Below, one piece after another: positions 43,055-51,398 of a DNA stretch of 64,000 nucleotides. Location of the stretch: positions 62,001 through 126,000 of the forward strand of contig NZ_JAABNR010000003.1 in the NCBI RefSeq assembly GCF_009925085.1, given 5' to 3'. The notes under the pieces were generated by a model, which made no database searches, was not told the DNA's origin, and was given only the letters and a program-made list of their open reading frames with translations. The stretch is from Stagnihabitans tardus (GTDB taxonomy: Bacteria > Pseudomonadota > Alphaproteobacteria > Rhodobacterales > Rhodobacteraceae). The stretch's first letter is position 1. Every line of letters starts with the position of its first letter. Both the position numbers and the translations under genes were made by a program.

Positions 43055-44740
43055 TCAGCCGAAGATGAAGTCCTGGATCGTCAGCCCATGAAGGTTGTCG
43101 AGGATGACCACGGTTCCCGCGATCTCGACCCTCGTATCTGCGCCGACCTCGGTCCAGGTGACCTGGGCCTGCGCCTGGGCGGAGAACACGAGGTGATCCT
43201 CACCCAGGGTAAAGTCGGTGACATGGTCCACCCCGCCGCGCGAGGCAAAGAGAAAGCGGTCTGCGCCCAGGCCCCCGGTCAGGACATCGGCGCCACGGCC
43301 TCCGGCGAGGAGGTCATCGGCATAGCCTCCGGTCAGACGGTTGGCCCCCTCCGAGCCTGTCAGACTGACGGAGCCAAGGCTCAAGCTGGCATCCACGGCC
43401 TCGAAACCCCGGGTGCGGCCCGCATCGCCCGCGACCTGGTCCAAAGCCGAAAGCGTCACCGTGGCGGCGCTTTTGATGACCAGCGTGTCATAACCCGACT
43501 CGCCATCGGCCAAGCCGTCGGCCGCGTCCCAGATGATCCGGTCCGCACCATCCCCGCCCAGGACCCGGTCCGCTCCTGCCCCGCCGTCGATCGTGTCGGC
43601 GCCGCCATTGCCCAGGACCGTGTCCGCTCCCTCGGCCGCGTAGATCCGCTCTGCCAGCCCGCGCCCATTGATCCGGTCGGCCCCAAGGCCCCCCAGAACC
43701 AAGGGATCCGTCACCCCGGTGATCGAGACCGAAAGCGCCGCCGTCGTGCCATCCACCGAGGCCAGGTCCAGGCTGTCGATCAGCACCTGCCCCGTGCTCA
43801 TGCCCTGAACCGGAAGCGCATCTGCATCGACCTGGTAGCTCCAGGCGCCGCCTGTCACGGCAAAGACCCCGAAGGCGCCGGCGAAGACGCCCTGGGTGGC
43901 CAGGACGGCCTCTCCGGCGTCAATATCCGTCACGACAACGGCGCCAGAGGCCATGCCCCCCTCTTCGCCAACGGTCCCCGCCAGACCCAGGAACTGGGCC
44001 GCGTCATTCTCTCCGGTCACCGTCACCTGGGCGAAGGCATCGGTGACATGCAGCCCGTCGCTGACCTGGTAGGCCAGGGTCACGACTTCTGTCACGCCCT
44101 GGCCGAGGTATTGAAACGCCGCCGGGTCCAGCGTCAGGACCGAGCCGCTGACCGTGACCCCCGGGGGCAAGGCGCCCAGACCCGTCACGAACAAGGCGGA
44201 AATGGGGTCCGGGTCGCTGGCCAGGGCCAGAAGATCGACCGAGACCGGCAGCCCGTCCTCGATGGTCGAAGCGGTCACCACGCCCGAGACCACGGGCGCA
44301 TTGAGGTTCGGATCGACCAGCCAGATATCGCCATCGGTGAACTTCAGATGCTCGACCCCCGTCGCTATGGTCCGCGCCGCGCCGACCAGGTCGGTGACCG
44401 TGATGCCGAAGCCCACCGTGTTGACCACGTGAAACTCCGCCATGGTTCCGGCGAAAGAGACTGTGTCATAGCCGTCCCCCCCGACGATCCCCGTGGCGGG
44501 GGTCAGCATGGCGCCATTGGTCGCGGTCCGGTCGATGACGATCAGGTCATTGCCCGCCCCGCCATCGATGCGGTTGGTCCCCGAGCCTCCGTCGATCGTA
44601 TCGGCTCCATCGCCGCCCGACAGCATGTCATTGCCGCCAAAGCCCATGAGCACATCGCCCGAGGTCGTGCCGGTCAGGGTATCGGCCCCATTGGTCCCCA
44701 GGAAGTAAATCGGGCCCGAGGGAAAATCGCCAATGTTCAT
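43055..44740 (-). CDS. RTX calcium-binding protein with cadherin/VCBS-like region
   Basis: A 561-residue exported protein. Nonapeptide Ca-binding repeats occur near the N-terminus (GGNDMLSGGDGADTIDGG, residues about 35-65) and again from about 350 to 510 (GADRINGRG, GGAGADRVLGGDGADR, GGRGADVLTGGLGADRF). Between lie VCBS/cadherin-like modules (YQVSDGLHVTDAFAQVTVTGENDAA; GAWSYQVDADALPVQG). No signal peptide; type I secretion likely. It starts nine bases after the stop of the giant RTX gene (AAGGAA as RBS), so the two are co-transcribed. Role: surface or matrix protein, by inference. Confidence 0.8.
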   Translation of the reverse strand: MNIGDFPSGPIYFLGTNGADTLTGTTSGDVLMGFGGNDMLSGGDGADTIDGGSGTNRIDGGAGNDLIVIDRTATNGAMLTPATGIVGGDGYDTVSFAGTMAEFHVVNTVGFGITVTDLVGAARTIATGVEHLKFTDGDIWLVDPNLNAPVVSGVVTASTIEDGLPVSVDLLALASDPDPISALFVTGLGALPPGVTVSGSVLTLDPAAFQYLGQGVTEVVTLAYQVSDGLHVTDAFAQVTVTGENDAAQFLGLAGTVGEEGGMASGAVVVTDIDAGEAVLATQGVFAGAFGVFAVTGGAWSYQVDADALPVQGMSTGQVLIDSLDLASVDGTTAALSVSITGVTDPLVLGGLGADRINGRGLAERIYAAEGADTVLGNGGADTIDGGAGADRVLGGDGADRIIWDAADGLADGESGYDTLVIKSAATVTLSALDQVAGDAGRTRGFEAVDASLSLGSVSLTGSEGANRLTGGYADDLLAGGRGADVLTGGLGADRFLFASRGGVDHVTDFTLGEDHLVFSAQAQAQVTWTEVGADTRVEIAGTVVILDNLHGLTIQDFIFG

Positions 44741-44749
44741 CAGGTTTCC

Positions 44750-47700
44750 TTACAAGATCAGGTCAGTAACAACCGGAGCCATCCCGGTCGCAAGGTCAAA
44801 GCGCAGGACGAAATCGGCCAGCCCATCGCCATTCGTATCGCCCTGAAGCTGGAGGAAACCGCCGACGGTGGCCAGGCGCAGCTCCCCGGCGACATGGCCA
44901 AAGGCGGCGGCGTCGATGAAGGCGAAGCCCTGGTCGCCCAAGGTCAGCGTATCGGCGTCGATGGCGCTCAGGTCGATATGGTCTTCGCCCGAGGTGAAGT
45001 CGCGGATCACGTCCGAGCCCGACCGCAGGCTGTCGCGCTGGGTAAAGACGAAGGTATCGCCGCCCAGGCCGCCAGAAAGGTCATCCCCGCCAAGCCCGCC
45101 CTCGATCCGGTCATCGCCATCGTCTCCCGCGAGGATATCGACGCCGGAGCCTCCCTTGAGGTCATCCAGACCCGCCCCGCCCGAAAGGCTGTCATTGCCC
45201 GCGCCGCCCGAGACGCTGTTGTCATCGTCGCTGCCGATCACCGTGTCATTGCCGATGCCGCAATCGGCATTCTCGATATGGGTCTGGGTCGCGGTGGTCA
45301 GGCCCGTGGTGATCGCACTCACGATATTGGCACTATCAAGGCCCAAAGTGACCACGGCGCCTCGGCCAAGCTGGGTGACCAGGCCCTGGTAGGTCGACTC
45401 GTAGCCGCCTGCCACGGCAAAGATCGGGATGATGCCCGCGGCCTGCAAGGCCGTGGCGAGCTGCGCGATCATCGGGTAATCCTCGCCGATCCCGCCGCCA
45501 TCCATCACACCGTCGCCATTGTTCGGCGTCAGGATCCCCGCCGCCGCACCATCGCCCGCCACATGGAAGGGCGCATCGGTAAACAGCACCACGAAGCGCG
45601 CGGAATCCGCCCGGAAGCCGGTCTCGGTCGCATGGAGCGCCAGCTGCATCAGCGCCTCGATCTGGCTTTCCGGACCATCGGCCCCCGAGAGATTGCTGAT
45701 GCGGTTATAGGTCGCCAGCAGCGTCGCGGCATCGGCGCTCAGCGCCTGTTCCAGCTTGTAGACCCATTCCCCGGAGACACCGAAGGGCGAGATCGGCTTG
45801 TCGATGAAGGAGCTGACGCCAAAGGTCGCGTTGGCCTGCACCGCCTGGATCGCCGCCACCAATTGCGGCACCAGGCCGCGCACCGTGGCGATGTCATCCC
45901 CGAAGCTGCCGGTCAGGTCTTGCAGGAACTGCACATCCAGCGGAGAGGCCGTGCTGCCGCCGCCGCCGATATGGCAGTTTTCATCCTCGATCACGCTGTC
46001 GGTGTTGCCCGAAAGGTCGATATAGTCATTGCCCGTGCCCTCGGACGCGTCCAGCGTGTCATCGCCGAGGAAATCCTCGATCTCGCAAGAGGCGCCGTTG
46101 ATCCGGTAACGGTCGTCGCCCGCCCCGCCCGACAGAACGTCATGGCCCGAGCTGGCATGAAGCTCGTCATCGCCCTCGCCCGCCAGAAGCAGGTCATTGC
46201 CCGCGCCCCCGTCGATGGAGTCATTGCCCGTGCCGCCCTCCAGGATATTGTCGCTGGCGCTGCCGGTCAGGCTATGCGCCGTGCCGCCCAGGCGGATGAT
46301 CTCGACATCGCCCGTCACCGTCAGCCCGTCGCGCATCAGGACAGCGACATCCAGGCCCGAGGTCTCGATGATCACATCGCCCGAGGAGTCGATGATATAG
46401 GTGTCATCCCCCGCTCCGCCGACCATCGTGTCATTGCCCGCGCCGCCATCCAGCGTGTCGTTGCCCTCCAGCCCCACAAGGCTGTCGCGCCCGGTCGAGC
46501 CGTTGATCTGGTTGTCGCCCAGGTTGCCCGTGCCGGTCAGGCCGCCCTTGGTCAGGGTCAGAACCTCGACCCCCTCCGTCATGGTCCAGGAGGCCGAGGC
46601 CAGGACCGTGTCGCGGCCCCCGGTCTCGGTCACCACGTCGCCCGCATTGTCGACGCGGTAAAGGTCGTCGCCCAGGCCCCCCACCATCGTATCCGCGCCA
46701 AGCCCGCCGCTCAGCGTATCGGCGAGCGCGGTTCCGGTGATCGTATTGGCCAGCGTGTTGCCCGTGCCGACATGCGCGGCCCCGGTCAGGACCAGGTTTT
46801 CCAGGTTGGCGCCCAGGACCAGGTCGACCGAGGCGTAAACAGTGTCTATACCTGCGTTTTTGGCCTCGGTGATCGTGTCCAGGCCGTCGGTGAAGTAGCT
46901 GTCGTCGCCCCTGCCGCCAGCCAGGCTATCGGCGCCCAGACCGCCGTCCAGGCTGTCGGCTCCCGCGCTGCCCAGGATCGTGTTGGCATATTCGCTGCCC
47001 GTGCCGCGCAGACCCGCCCTGGTCAGGACCAGGGTCTCGATCTCGCCGCGCAGGGTGAAATCCGCGCTGGCATTGACCCTGTCATTGCCCTCGCCAGCGT
47101 TTTCGAAGACCTGGTCCAGCGTCGCATCGACATAATAGGTATCGTCGCCGCCGAGGCCCCGCAGCGTGTCCATCCCCGCCTTGCCGTCCAACACGTTGTT
47201 CAGCGCATTGCCGGTGATCGCGTTGAACCCGGCATTGCCCGTGCCCTTCAGCGCCGCGCCCTCCAGGATCAGGTTTTCGACATTGGCGCCCAGGATATAG
47301 TCGAACGAGGCCCGCACCGTGTCGGTGCCGCCCGCCGCTGCCTCGATCACCACATCGCCCGCCTCGGTGACCTGGTAAGCGTCGTTGCCCTGGCCGCCGA
47401 TCATCGTGTCATTGCCAGCCCCGCCCACCAGCCAGTTGGCCGCGACATTGCCGGTCAAGGTATTGTCCAGCGCGTTGCCGATGCCATTTTCGGCCGCGCC
47501 GAGCAGAACCAGCTTCTCGACATTCTCGGCCAGGCTGTGGTTCTGCGCGCTTTGCACCGTGTCGATGCCGCCATCCAAGGCCTCGACCACCACATCGCCC
47601 GCATCGACCAGGTAGAGGTCATCGCCTGCCCCGCCGATCAGGCTGTCGGCACCCTGGCCGCCCTCCAGCGTGTCATTGCCGCCGCCCGTCTCGATCGTGT

Positions 47701-49270
47701 CATTGCCGCCCAGGCCCAGGACCGAATCCGCCCCCTCGCCGATGGCGTGATGCGGCCCGCCATAGCCCGCGCCGATCAGATCCGCCGCCGCAGAGCCATA
47801 GACATTGTCGTCCCGCGTCCAGGAAGAGGGGGTATACAGCACCTGCACCCCTTCTCCGACACCCGGAGCGCCGATCATCAGGTCCACCCGCCCATCGCCG
47901 TTCAGGTCTTGGGTCAAGGCCAGCGACATGCCCGTCAGGCTGCCCGCCGCTCCCACGATCTTGGCCCCACCGATCGAGGCCGACAGGTCGGCCAGGGACA
48001 CCGGACGATAAAGCTGATCGCCCCAGGCGACATAGACCGCCCCGGCGTTTGCCCCGCCCTCGGCATCATGCGGCGTGCCGAGGATCAGGTCCTTGATGCC
48101 GTCGCCGTTCAGGTCGGCATTGCCCAGGACCCGCAGGTCCGCCATCGCGCCGCCGGTGATCTTGACCCCACCGACCCCGGCCGCCACATCCGAGAGGCTG
48201 ACATCGGCATGACCCGCCTGGCCGTAGACAAGCCAGGCCGCGTTGGTCCCGCCGATCAGGATATCCTCGCGCCCGTCGCCGTTCACATCGCCCGCGCTGG
48301 TGACCGAGACCCCCGCACCCGAGCCCGCCTCGCCGCTGATCTTGTAACCCGAGGCGAGGGCACCAAGGCTCACCGCGCCGCCCGAGGCCTGACCATCGAC
48401 GACCCAGACCGCCCCCGCGCCGCCATCAGCGGTTGCGCTGCCCAGAAGGATCTCGGCCTTGCCGTCGCCGCCCTGGTCGCCCAGCGCCGCCACGGCTTTG
48501 CCGATCATGTCGCCCGCAGCCGCGCCCTGGATCGCAAACCCGCCCGTCCCCGCCGCAACGGTGTTCAGTTGAACCGTCGTCCCCGTGCCCTTGCCCCAGA
48601 CGACATAGGCCGCCCCGGCGTCGGCTCCGCCCGCGTCATTCCCGGGCGCGCCGATCAGCACTTCGGCCAGCCCGTCGCCGTTCATGTCGGCAATCGAGGT
48701 CATCGACCACCCTGCCAGGTCGCCAGCGGCCTGACCCCGGATCGAATAGCCCTCGGCCCCGTTGCCCACAACATCGGCCAGGTCGATCCCGGCCCCATTG
48801 GCCGCAGCCATGCCCCAAAGGACAAAGCCCATCCCGGCATCCGCCGCGCCATTGGCCACCATCCCGGGGGCCGAGACCAGGATCTCGCCGCGCCCGTCGC
48901 CGTTCAGGTCGCCGATCCCCGCCATGGCAAAGCCTGCCATGTCGCCCGCGTTCACACCGTCGATGATCAGGACATCGGGAAGGTAATCCGCGAATTTCTC
49001 CGACACCCCCGGGGCCGAGGCGCCAAGCATGACGAAGGCCCGGCCCGCATTGACCGCCTTGTCGTCATCCCCCGGCGCGCCGATGGCCAAATCCGCCAGC
49101 CCGTCGCCGTTCAGGTCGGACAGGCCCGCGATATTGCCTTTCGCAAGACCTCCAACCGGAACGGTCGCGAGATCTCCGAAAAAGTCCGAGGTCAGGGTAT
49201 AGCCGCCGCCGGAAAGGACGGTCGGGACGAGTTGGATCTTGTTGGAAGGAAGGGTCATGGCGAGGTCCAT
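44750..49270 (-). CDS. Giant RTX protein with FG-GAP propeller and VWA domain
   Basis: A 1506-residue protein. Residues about 20-490 form FG-GAP repeats (for example LNGDGLADLAIGAPGDDDKA, MNGDGLAEVLIGAPGNDAGG), each a blade of an integrin-alpha-like propeller with calcium loops. Residues about 500-1070 are serralysin-type Ca-binding repeats (GGNDTIETGGGNDTLEGG). Residues about 1110-1335 are a von Willebrand A-like domain with the MIDAS motif DLTGS, resembling integrin beta rather than classical bacterial VWA. Then come further Ca repeats and a type I export tail (DFVLRFDLATG). No signal peptide. The start is the ATG at 49270 or 49258. Likely a cell-surface adhesin. No HlyB/HlyD/TolC set is visible in this window. 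Confidence 0.85.
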   Translation of the reverse strand: MDLAMTLPSNKIQLVPTVLSGGGYTLTSDFFGDLATVPVGGLAKGNIAGLSDLNGDGLADLAIGAPGDDDKAVNAGRAFVMLGASAPGVSEKFADYLPDVLIIDGVNAGDMAGFAMAGIGDLNGDGRGEILVSAPGMVANGAADAGMGFVLWGMAAANGAGIDLADVVGNGAEGYSIRGQAAGDLAGWSMTSIADMNGDGLAEVLIGAPGNDAGGADAGAAYVVWGKGTGTTVQLNTVAAGTGGFAIQGAAAGDMIGKAVAALGDQGGDGKAEILLGSATADGGAGAVWVVDGQASGGAVSLGALASGYKISGEAGSGAGVSVTSAGDVNGDGREDILIGGTNAAWLVYGQAGHADVSLSDVAAGVGGVKITGGAMADLRVLGNADLNGDGIKDLILGTPHDAEGGANAGAVYVAWGDQLYRPVSLADLSASIGGAKIVGAAGSLTGMSLALTQDLNGDGRVDLMIGAPGVGEGVQVLYTPSSWTRDDNVYGSAAADLIGAGYGGPHHAIGEGADSVLGLGGNDTIETGGGNDTLEGGQGADSLIGGAGDDLYLVDAGDVVVEALDGGIDTVQSAQNHSLAENVEKLVLLGAAENGIGNALDNTLTGNVAANWLVGGAGNDTMIGGQGNDAYQVTEAGDVVIEAAAGGTDTVRASFDYILGANVENLILEGAALKGTGNAGFNAITGNALNNVLDGKAGMDTLRGLGGDDTYYVDATLDQVFENAGEGNDRVNASADFTLRGEIETLVLTRAGLRGTGSEYANTILGSAGADSLDGGLGADSLAGGRGDDSYFTDGLDTITEAKNAGIDTVYASVDLVLGANLENLVLTGAAHVGTGNTLANTITGTALADTLSGGLGADTMVGGLGDDLYRVDNAGDVVTETGGRDTVLASASWTMTEGVEVLTLTKGGLTGTGNLGDNQINGSTGRDSLVGLEGNDTLDGGAGNDTMVGGAGDDTYIIDSSGDVIIETSGLDVAVLMRDGLTVTGDVEIIRLGGTAHSLTGSASDNILEGGTGNDSIDGGAGNDLLLAGEGDDELHASSGHDVLSGGAGDDRYRINGASCEIEDFLGDDTLDASEGTGNDYIDLSGNTDSVIEDENCHIGGGGSTASPLDVQFLQDLTGSFGDDIATVRGLVPQLVAAIQAVQANATFGVSSFIDKPISPFGVSGEWVYKLEQALSADAATLLATYNRISNLSGADGPESQIEALMQLALHATETGFRADSARFVVLFTDAPFHVAGDGAAAGILTPNNGDGVMDGGGIGEDYPMIAQLATALQAAGIIPIFAVAGGYESTYQGLVTQLGRGAVVTLGLDSANIVSAITTGLTTATQTHIENADCGIGNDTVIGSDDDNSVSGGAGNDSLSGGAGLDDLKGGSGVDILAGDDGDDRIEGGLGGDDLSGGLGGDTFVFTQRDSLRSGSDVIRDFTSGEDHIDLSAIDADTLTLGDQGFAFIDAAAFGHVAGELRLATVGGFLQLQGDTNGDGLADFVLRFDLATGMAPVVTDLIL

Positions 49271-49313
49271 CGTGGGATTGAGTTGCCGCCATGGCCGGGG
49301 AATCCCCCTTTTC

Positions 49314-49325
49314 GGTCAATCGACC
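49314..49325. promoter_or_regulatory. Dyad upstream of the giant RTX gene
   Basis: GGTCAATCGACC (GGTC-N4-GACC) lies about 45 bp upstream of the ATG, within a longer TTTGGTC...GACCGAAA inverted repeat on the minus strand. Possible regulator site. Weak. Confidence 0.3.
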
Positions 49326-49378
49326 AAAGTCTGTAAATCGGCCCTCTGAACCATCCTCATAGACCCTCAAACCCGCCG

Positions 49379-49918
49379 TCAGCTTTTGCTTACGACCTCT
49401 GTCGTCGCGGCTTCGGACCTTGGTCCGGGCGGGGCAGCGGGAGGTGTCAGCAGGGTCTCGACGAAGACCGCGCCAAGCTGGGCGCGATTCGCCGTGCCGG
49501 ATTTCGCATAGATTTTCGTGAGTTGCGCCCGCACCGTGCCCAGGGCCGCACCGCGCAGGGCGGCGATCCGGTCGATCTCGTGGCCCTGAAGGGACAAAAG
49601 CGCCACCTCGCGTTCGGCCGCGGTCAGGTGCCAGTCGTCGAATCTCTGTTCGATCACGCGGCGGAACTCTCCGGAGGCAATCGCAAGGGCCGAGCTCTGC
49701 GCCCGGGCCCGGCGCAGGCTGTCAACCAGCGCCCGCGCCACCAGGGCCATGCCGACGCCCAGCGCGACCGCCACCAGACCCTCGGTCCAGGGGTGCAGGT
49801 CCGAGGGGTCATGGGCCATTTCCTCGGCCGCATCCAGCAGGAAGAAGACCAGAGCCACGCCCTGGACCGCCAGGGCAAGGGTCAAGCCAAGGGGAATCAG
49901 CCGCACCGACGACCCCAT
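49379..49918 (-). CDS. Membrane-bound LuxR-type transcriptional regulator
   Basis: A 179-residue protein with two hydrophobic helices (about 7-28 and 48-66) followed by a LuxR/GerE helix-turn-helix (about 97-155): LTAAEREVALLSLQGHEIDRIAALRGAALGTVRAQLTKIYAKSG. LTxxExEV, the helix and the K-IYAK-like end are standard LuxR features. A membrane-tethered LuxR without a sensor domain is a known but odd arrangement; it may be released by proteolysis or sense membrane state. One base separates it from the cyclase stop, so the two are one transcript. It ends 108 bp before the giant RTX gene and is a candidate regulator of it. Confidence 0.85.
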   Translation of the reverse strand: MGSSVRLIPLGLTLALAVQGVALVFFLLDAAEEMAHDPSDLHPWTEGLVAVALGVGMALVARALVDSLRRARAQSSALAIASGEFRRVIEQRFDDWHLTAAEREVALLSLQGHEIDRIAALRGAALGTVRAQLTKIYAKSGTANRAQLGAVFVETLLTPPAAPPGPRSEAATTEVVSKS

Positions 49919-49919
49919 G

Positions 49920-51269
49920 TCAGGCCAGGGCCGCGACTGCGCCGCCCATCAGCTTGGCCTTGTACATCGCCCGGTCGGCCCAGGTCAGCACATCCGAGAC
50001 CGAGGATTCCTTGTCGGCCATGGCGATGCCGACCGAGACGGTCATCTCTTCACCCTGATGGCGCGTCAGGCTGCGGGCGTGGTCGATCACCGCCTGGCCC
50101 AGGTGGACCATCTGATCATAGCCGGTGCCCGCAGCGATCACGGCCAGGAACTCATCCCCGCCGGTGCGCGCGATGATCTCGGCCTGGGTCAGCTTTTCCG
50201 TCAGCGCGCGGGCGACACATTCGATCATCTCGTCGCCGACGGCATGGCCGAAGCGGTCGTTCACCCGCTTGAAACGGTCCACGTCGAACAAGAGGAACCC
50301 CGTCCCGTCCGGCGGCCGCCCATCGGGGCAAAGCTGGGAGAGGTAGCTGCGCAACGAGCGGCGGTTGTGCAGCCCGGTCAGGGGATCGTGGTTCGAAAGA
50401 TACTCCAGCTCTTTATGCGCCAGGCTCAGCTGATAAAGCCGCTCTTCGGCCTCGCGCTTGGCTTCCTCCAGCTGAAGGCTGCGCTGGATGTCGTCGGTCA
50501 TGTCCCAGTTGACGCCCATGAAGCTCAGCCCCTCGGGCGCGTCTTCGACCAGGCTGACGCGGCTGCGGATGTGGCGGATCACGCCATCCTCAAGCCTTAT
50601 GATCCGGTAGTCCAGGTCGTAATCCTCTCCACTGGACTGGCCCCAGGCTGTCCGCTCGAGCACCATTTCCAGGTCGTCGGGATGGATCGACCTTTCCCAG
50701 ATGTCGCGCGGCAGGGGGTCCAGGTCCTCTGGGAGACCGTAGATCTGCCGCAGGCGGCGGTCCCAATGCACGGAGTTGGTCTTGGCATTGTATTGCCAGA
50801 CGCCGATCTTGCCGACCGTCAGGGCGATATCCAGCTGCTTGGAGTAGAGCGCCCGCTCGTCCTCGGTCTTCTTCATGGCGGTGATGTCGGTATCGACACC
50901 CACGAAGCGGGTTGCCCGGCCCTGGGCGTCATGCCCGATGGCACGGCCCCGGCACATGATCCAGACCCATTCGCCGTCGGGCTTCTTCTCGCGGTATTCG
51001 AAGGACACTTCGTCGGCGCGGCCCTCGTTGATCAGGGTCGTGTAGTGGCGGGCGATGGCCAGGTCGTCGGGGTGGACGATGTCATACCATTCTTCATCGG
51101 TTTGCGGCATGGGACCACCGGGGATCAGGCCGCGGATTTCATGCCAGCGGCGCGAATAGTGCTTTTCCCCGGTCGAAATGTCGTAATCCCACACGCCAAG
51201 ACCGGCCGCAGAGATCACGGCCTGCCAATAGCTGGTCGGTTCCGGTCCGATATTGCCAAGCAGGTCCAT
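49920..51269 (-). CDS. PAS-PAS-GGDEF diguanylate cyclase
   Basis: Makes cyclic di-GMP from two GTP. The 449-residue protein (ATG at 51269, with GGGGGC upstream; an ATG at 51326 is an alternative) has two PAS/PAC sensor domains. PAS1 covers about residues 15-135 and includes AAGLGVWDYDISTGEKHYSR and VHPDDL. PAS2 covers about 145-265 and includes TVGKIGVWQYNAKTNSVHWD and IHPDDL. A short coiled coil (about 280-300) is followed by the GGDEF domain with an intact TGGDEF active site. The inhibitory site RxxD is replaced by TQAE, so product inhibition should be weak. It lies between the adhesin-secretion genes and the LuxR regulator. Confidence 0.93.
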   Translation of the reverse strand: MDLLGNIGPEPTSYWQAVISAAGLGVWDYDISTGEKHYSRRWHEIRGLIPGGPMPQTDEEWYDIVHPDDLAIARHYTTLINEGRADEVSFEYREKKPDGEWVWIMCRGRAIGHDAQGRATRFVGVDTDITAMKKTEDERALYSKQLDIALTVGKIGVWQYNAKTNSVHWDRRLRQIYGLPEDLDPLPRDIWERSIHPDDLEMVLERTAWGQSSGEDYDLDYRIIRLEDGVIRHIRSRVSLVEDAPEGLSFMGVNWDMTDDIQRSLQLEEAKREAEERLYQLSLAHKELEYLSNHDPLTGLHNRRSLRSYLSQLCPDGRPPDGTGFLLFDVDRFKRVNDRFGHAVGDEMIECVARALTEKLTQAEIIARTGGDEFLAVIAAGTGYDQMVHLGQAVIDHARSLTRHQGEEMTVSVGIAMADKESSVSDVLTWADRAMYKAKLMGGAVAALA

Positions 51270-51298
51270 GCTTGCCCCCGTTCGCCGCACAGCATGCA

Positions 51299-51304
51299 GT
51301 ATAG
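51299..51304 (-). promoter_or_regulatory. Candidate -10 box upstream of the cyclase
   Basis: On the minus strand, TATACT (five of six positions of TATAAT) lies about 30 bp upstream of the ATG at 51269. This favours that start over 51326. No strong -35 is seen. Confidence 0.3.
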
Positions 51305-51398
51305 GATCAGAGTCTTGCAGCGTCATTATGAACAGCCTGTCAAAATCGCTTCAGACGCGAAATCTGTGTTGCATTTGCACCTGATTTGGCAAGCACAA

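Noticed and set aside
43015-49270. Type I secretion genes (HlyB/TolC) for the RTX proteins
   Set aside because: None is encoded in this window; the HlyD-like genes at 53276 and 55414 belong to a different operon and one carries a protease core.
42569-49336. A 2255-codon open frame on the plus strand opposite the RTX genes
   Set aside because: It is the antisense of Ca-repeat and FG-GAP coding sequence in GC-rich DNA; the minus-strand product has clear domains, the plus product none.
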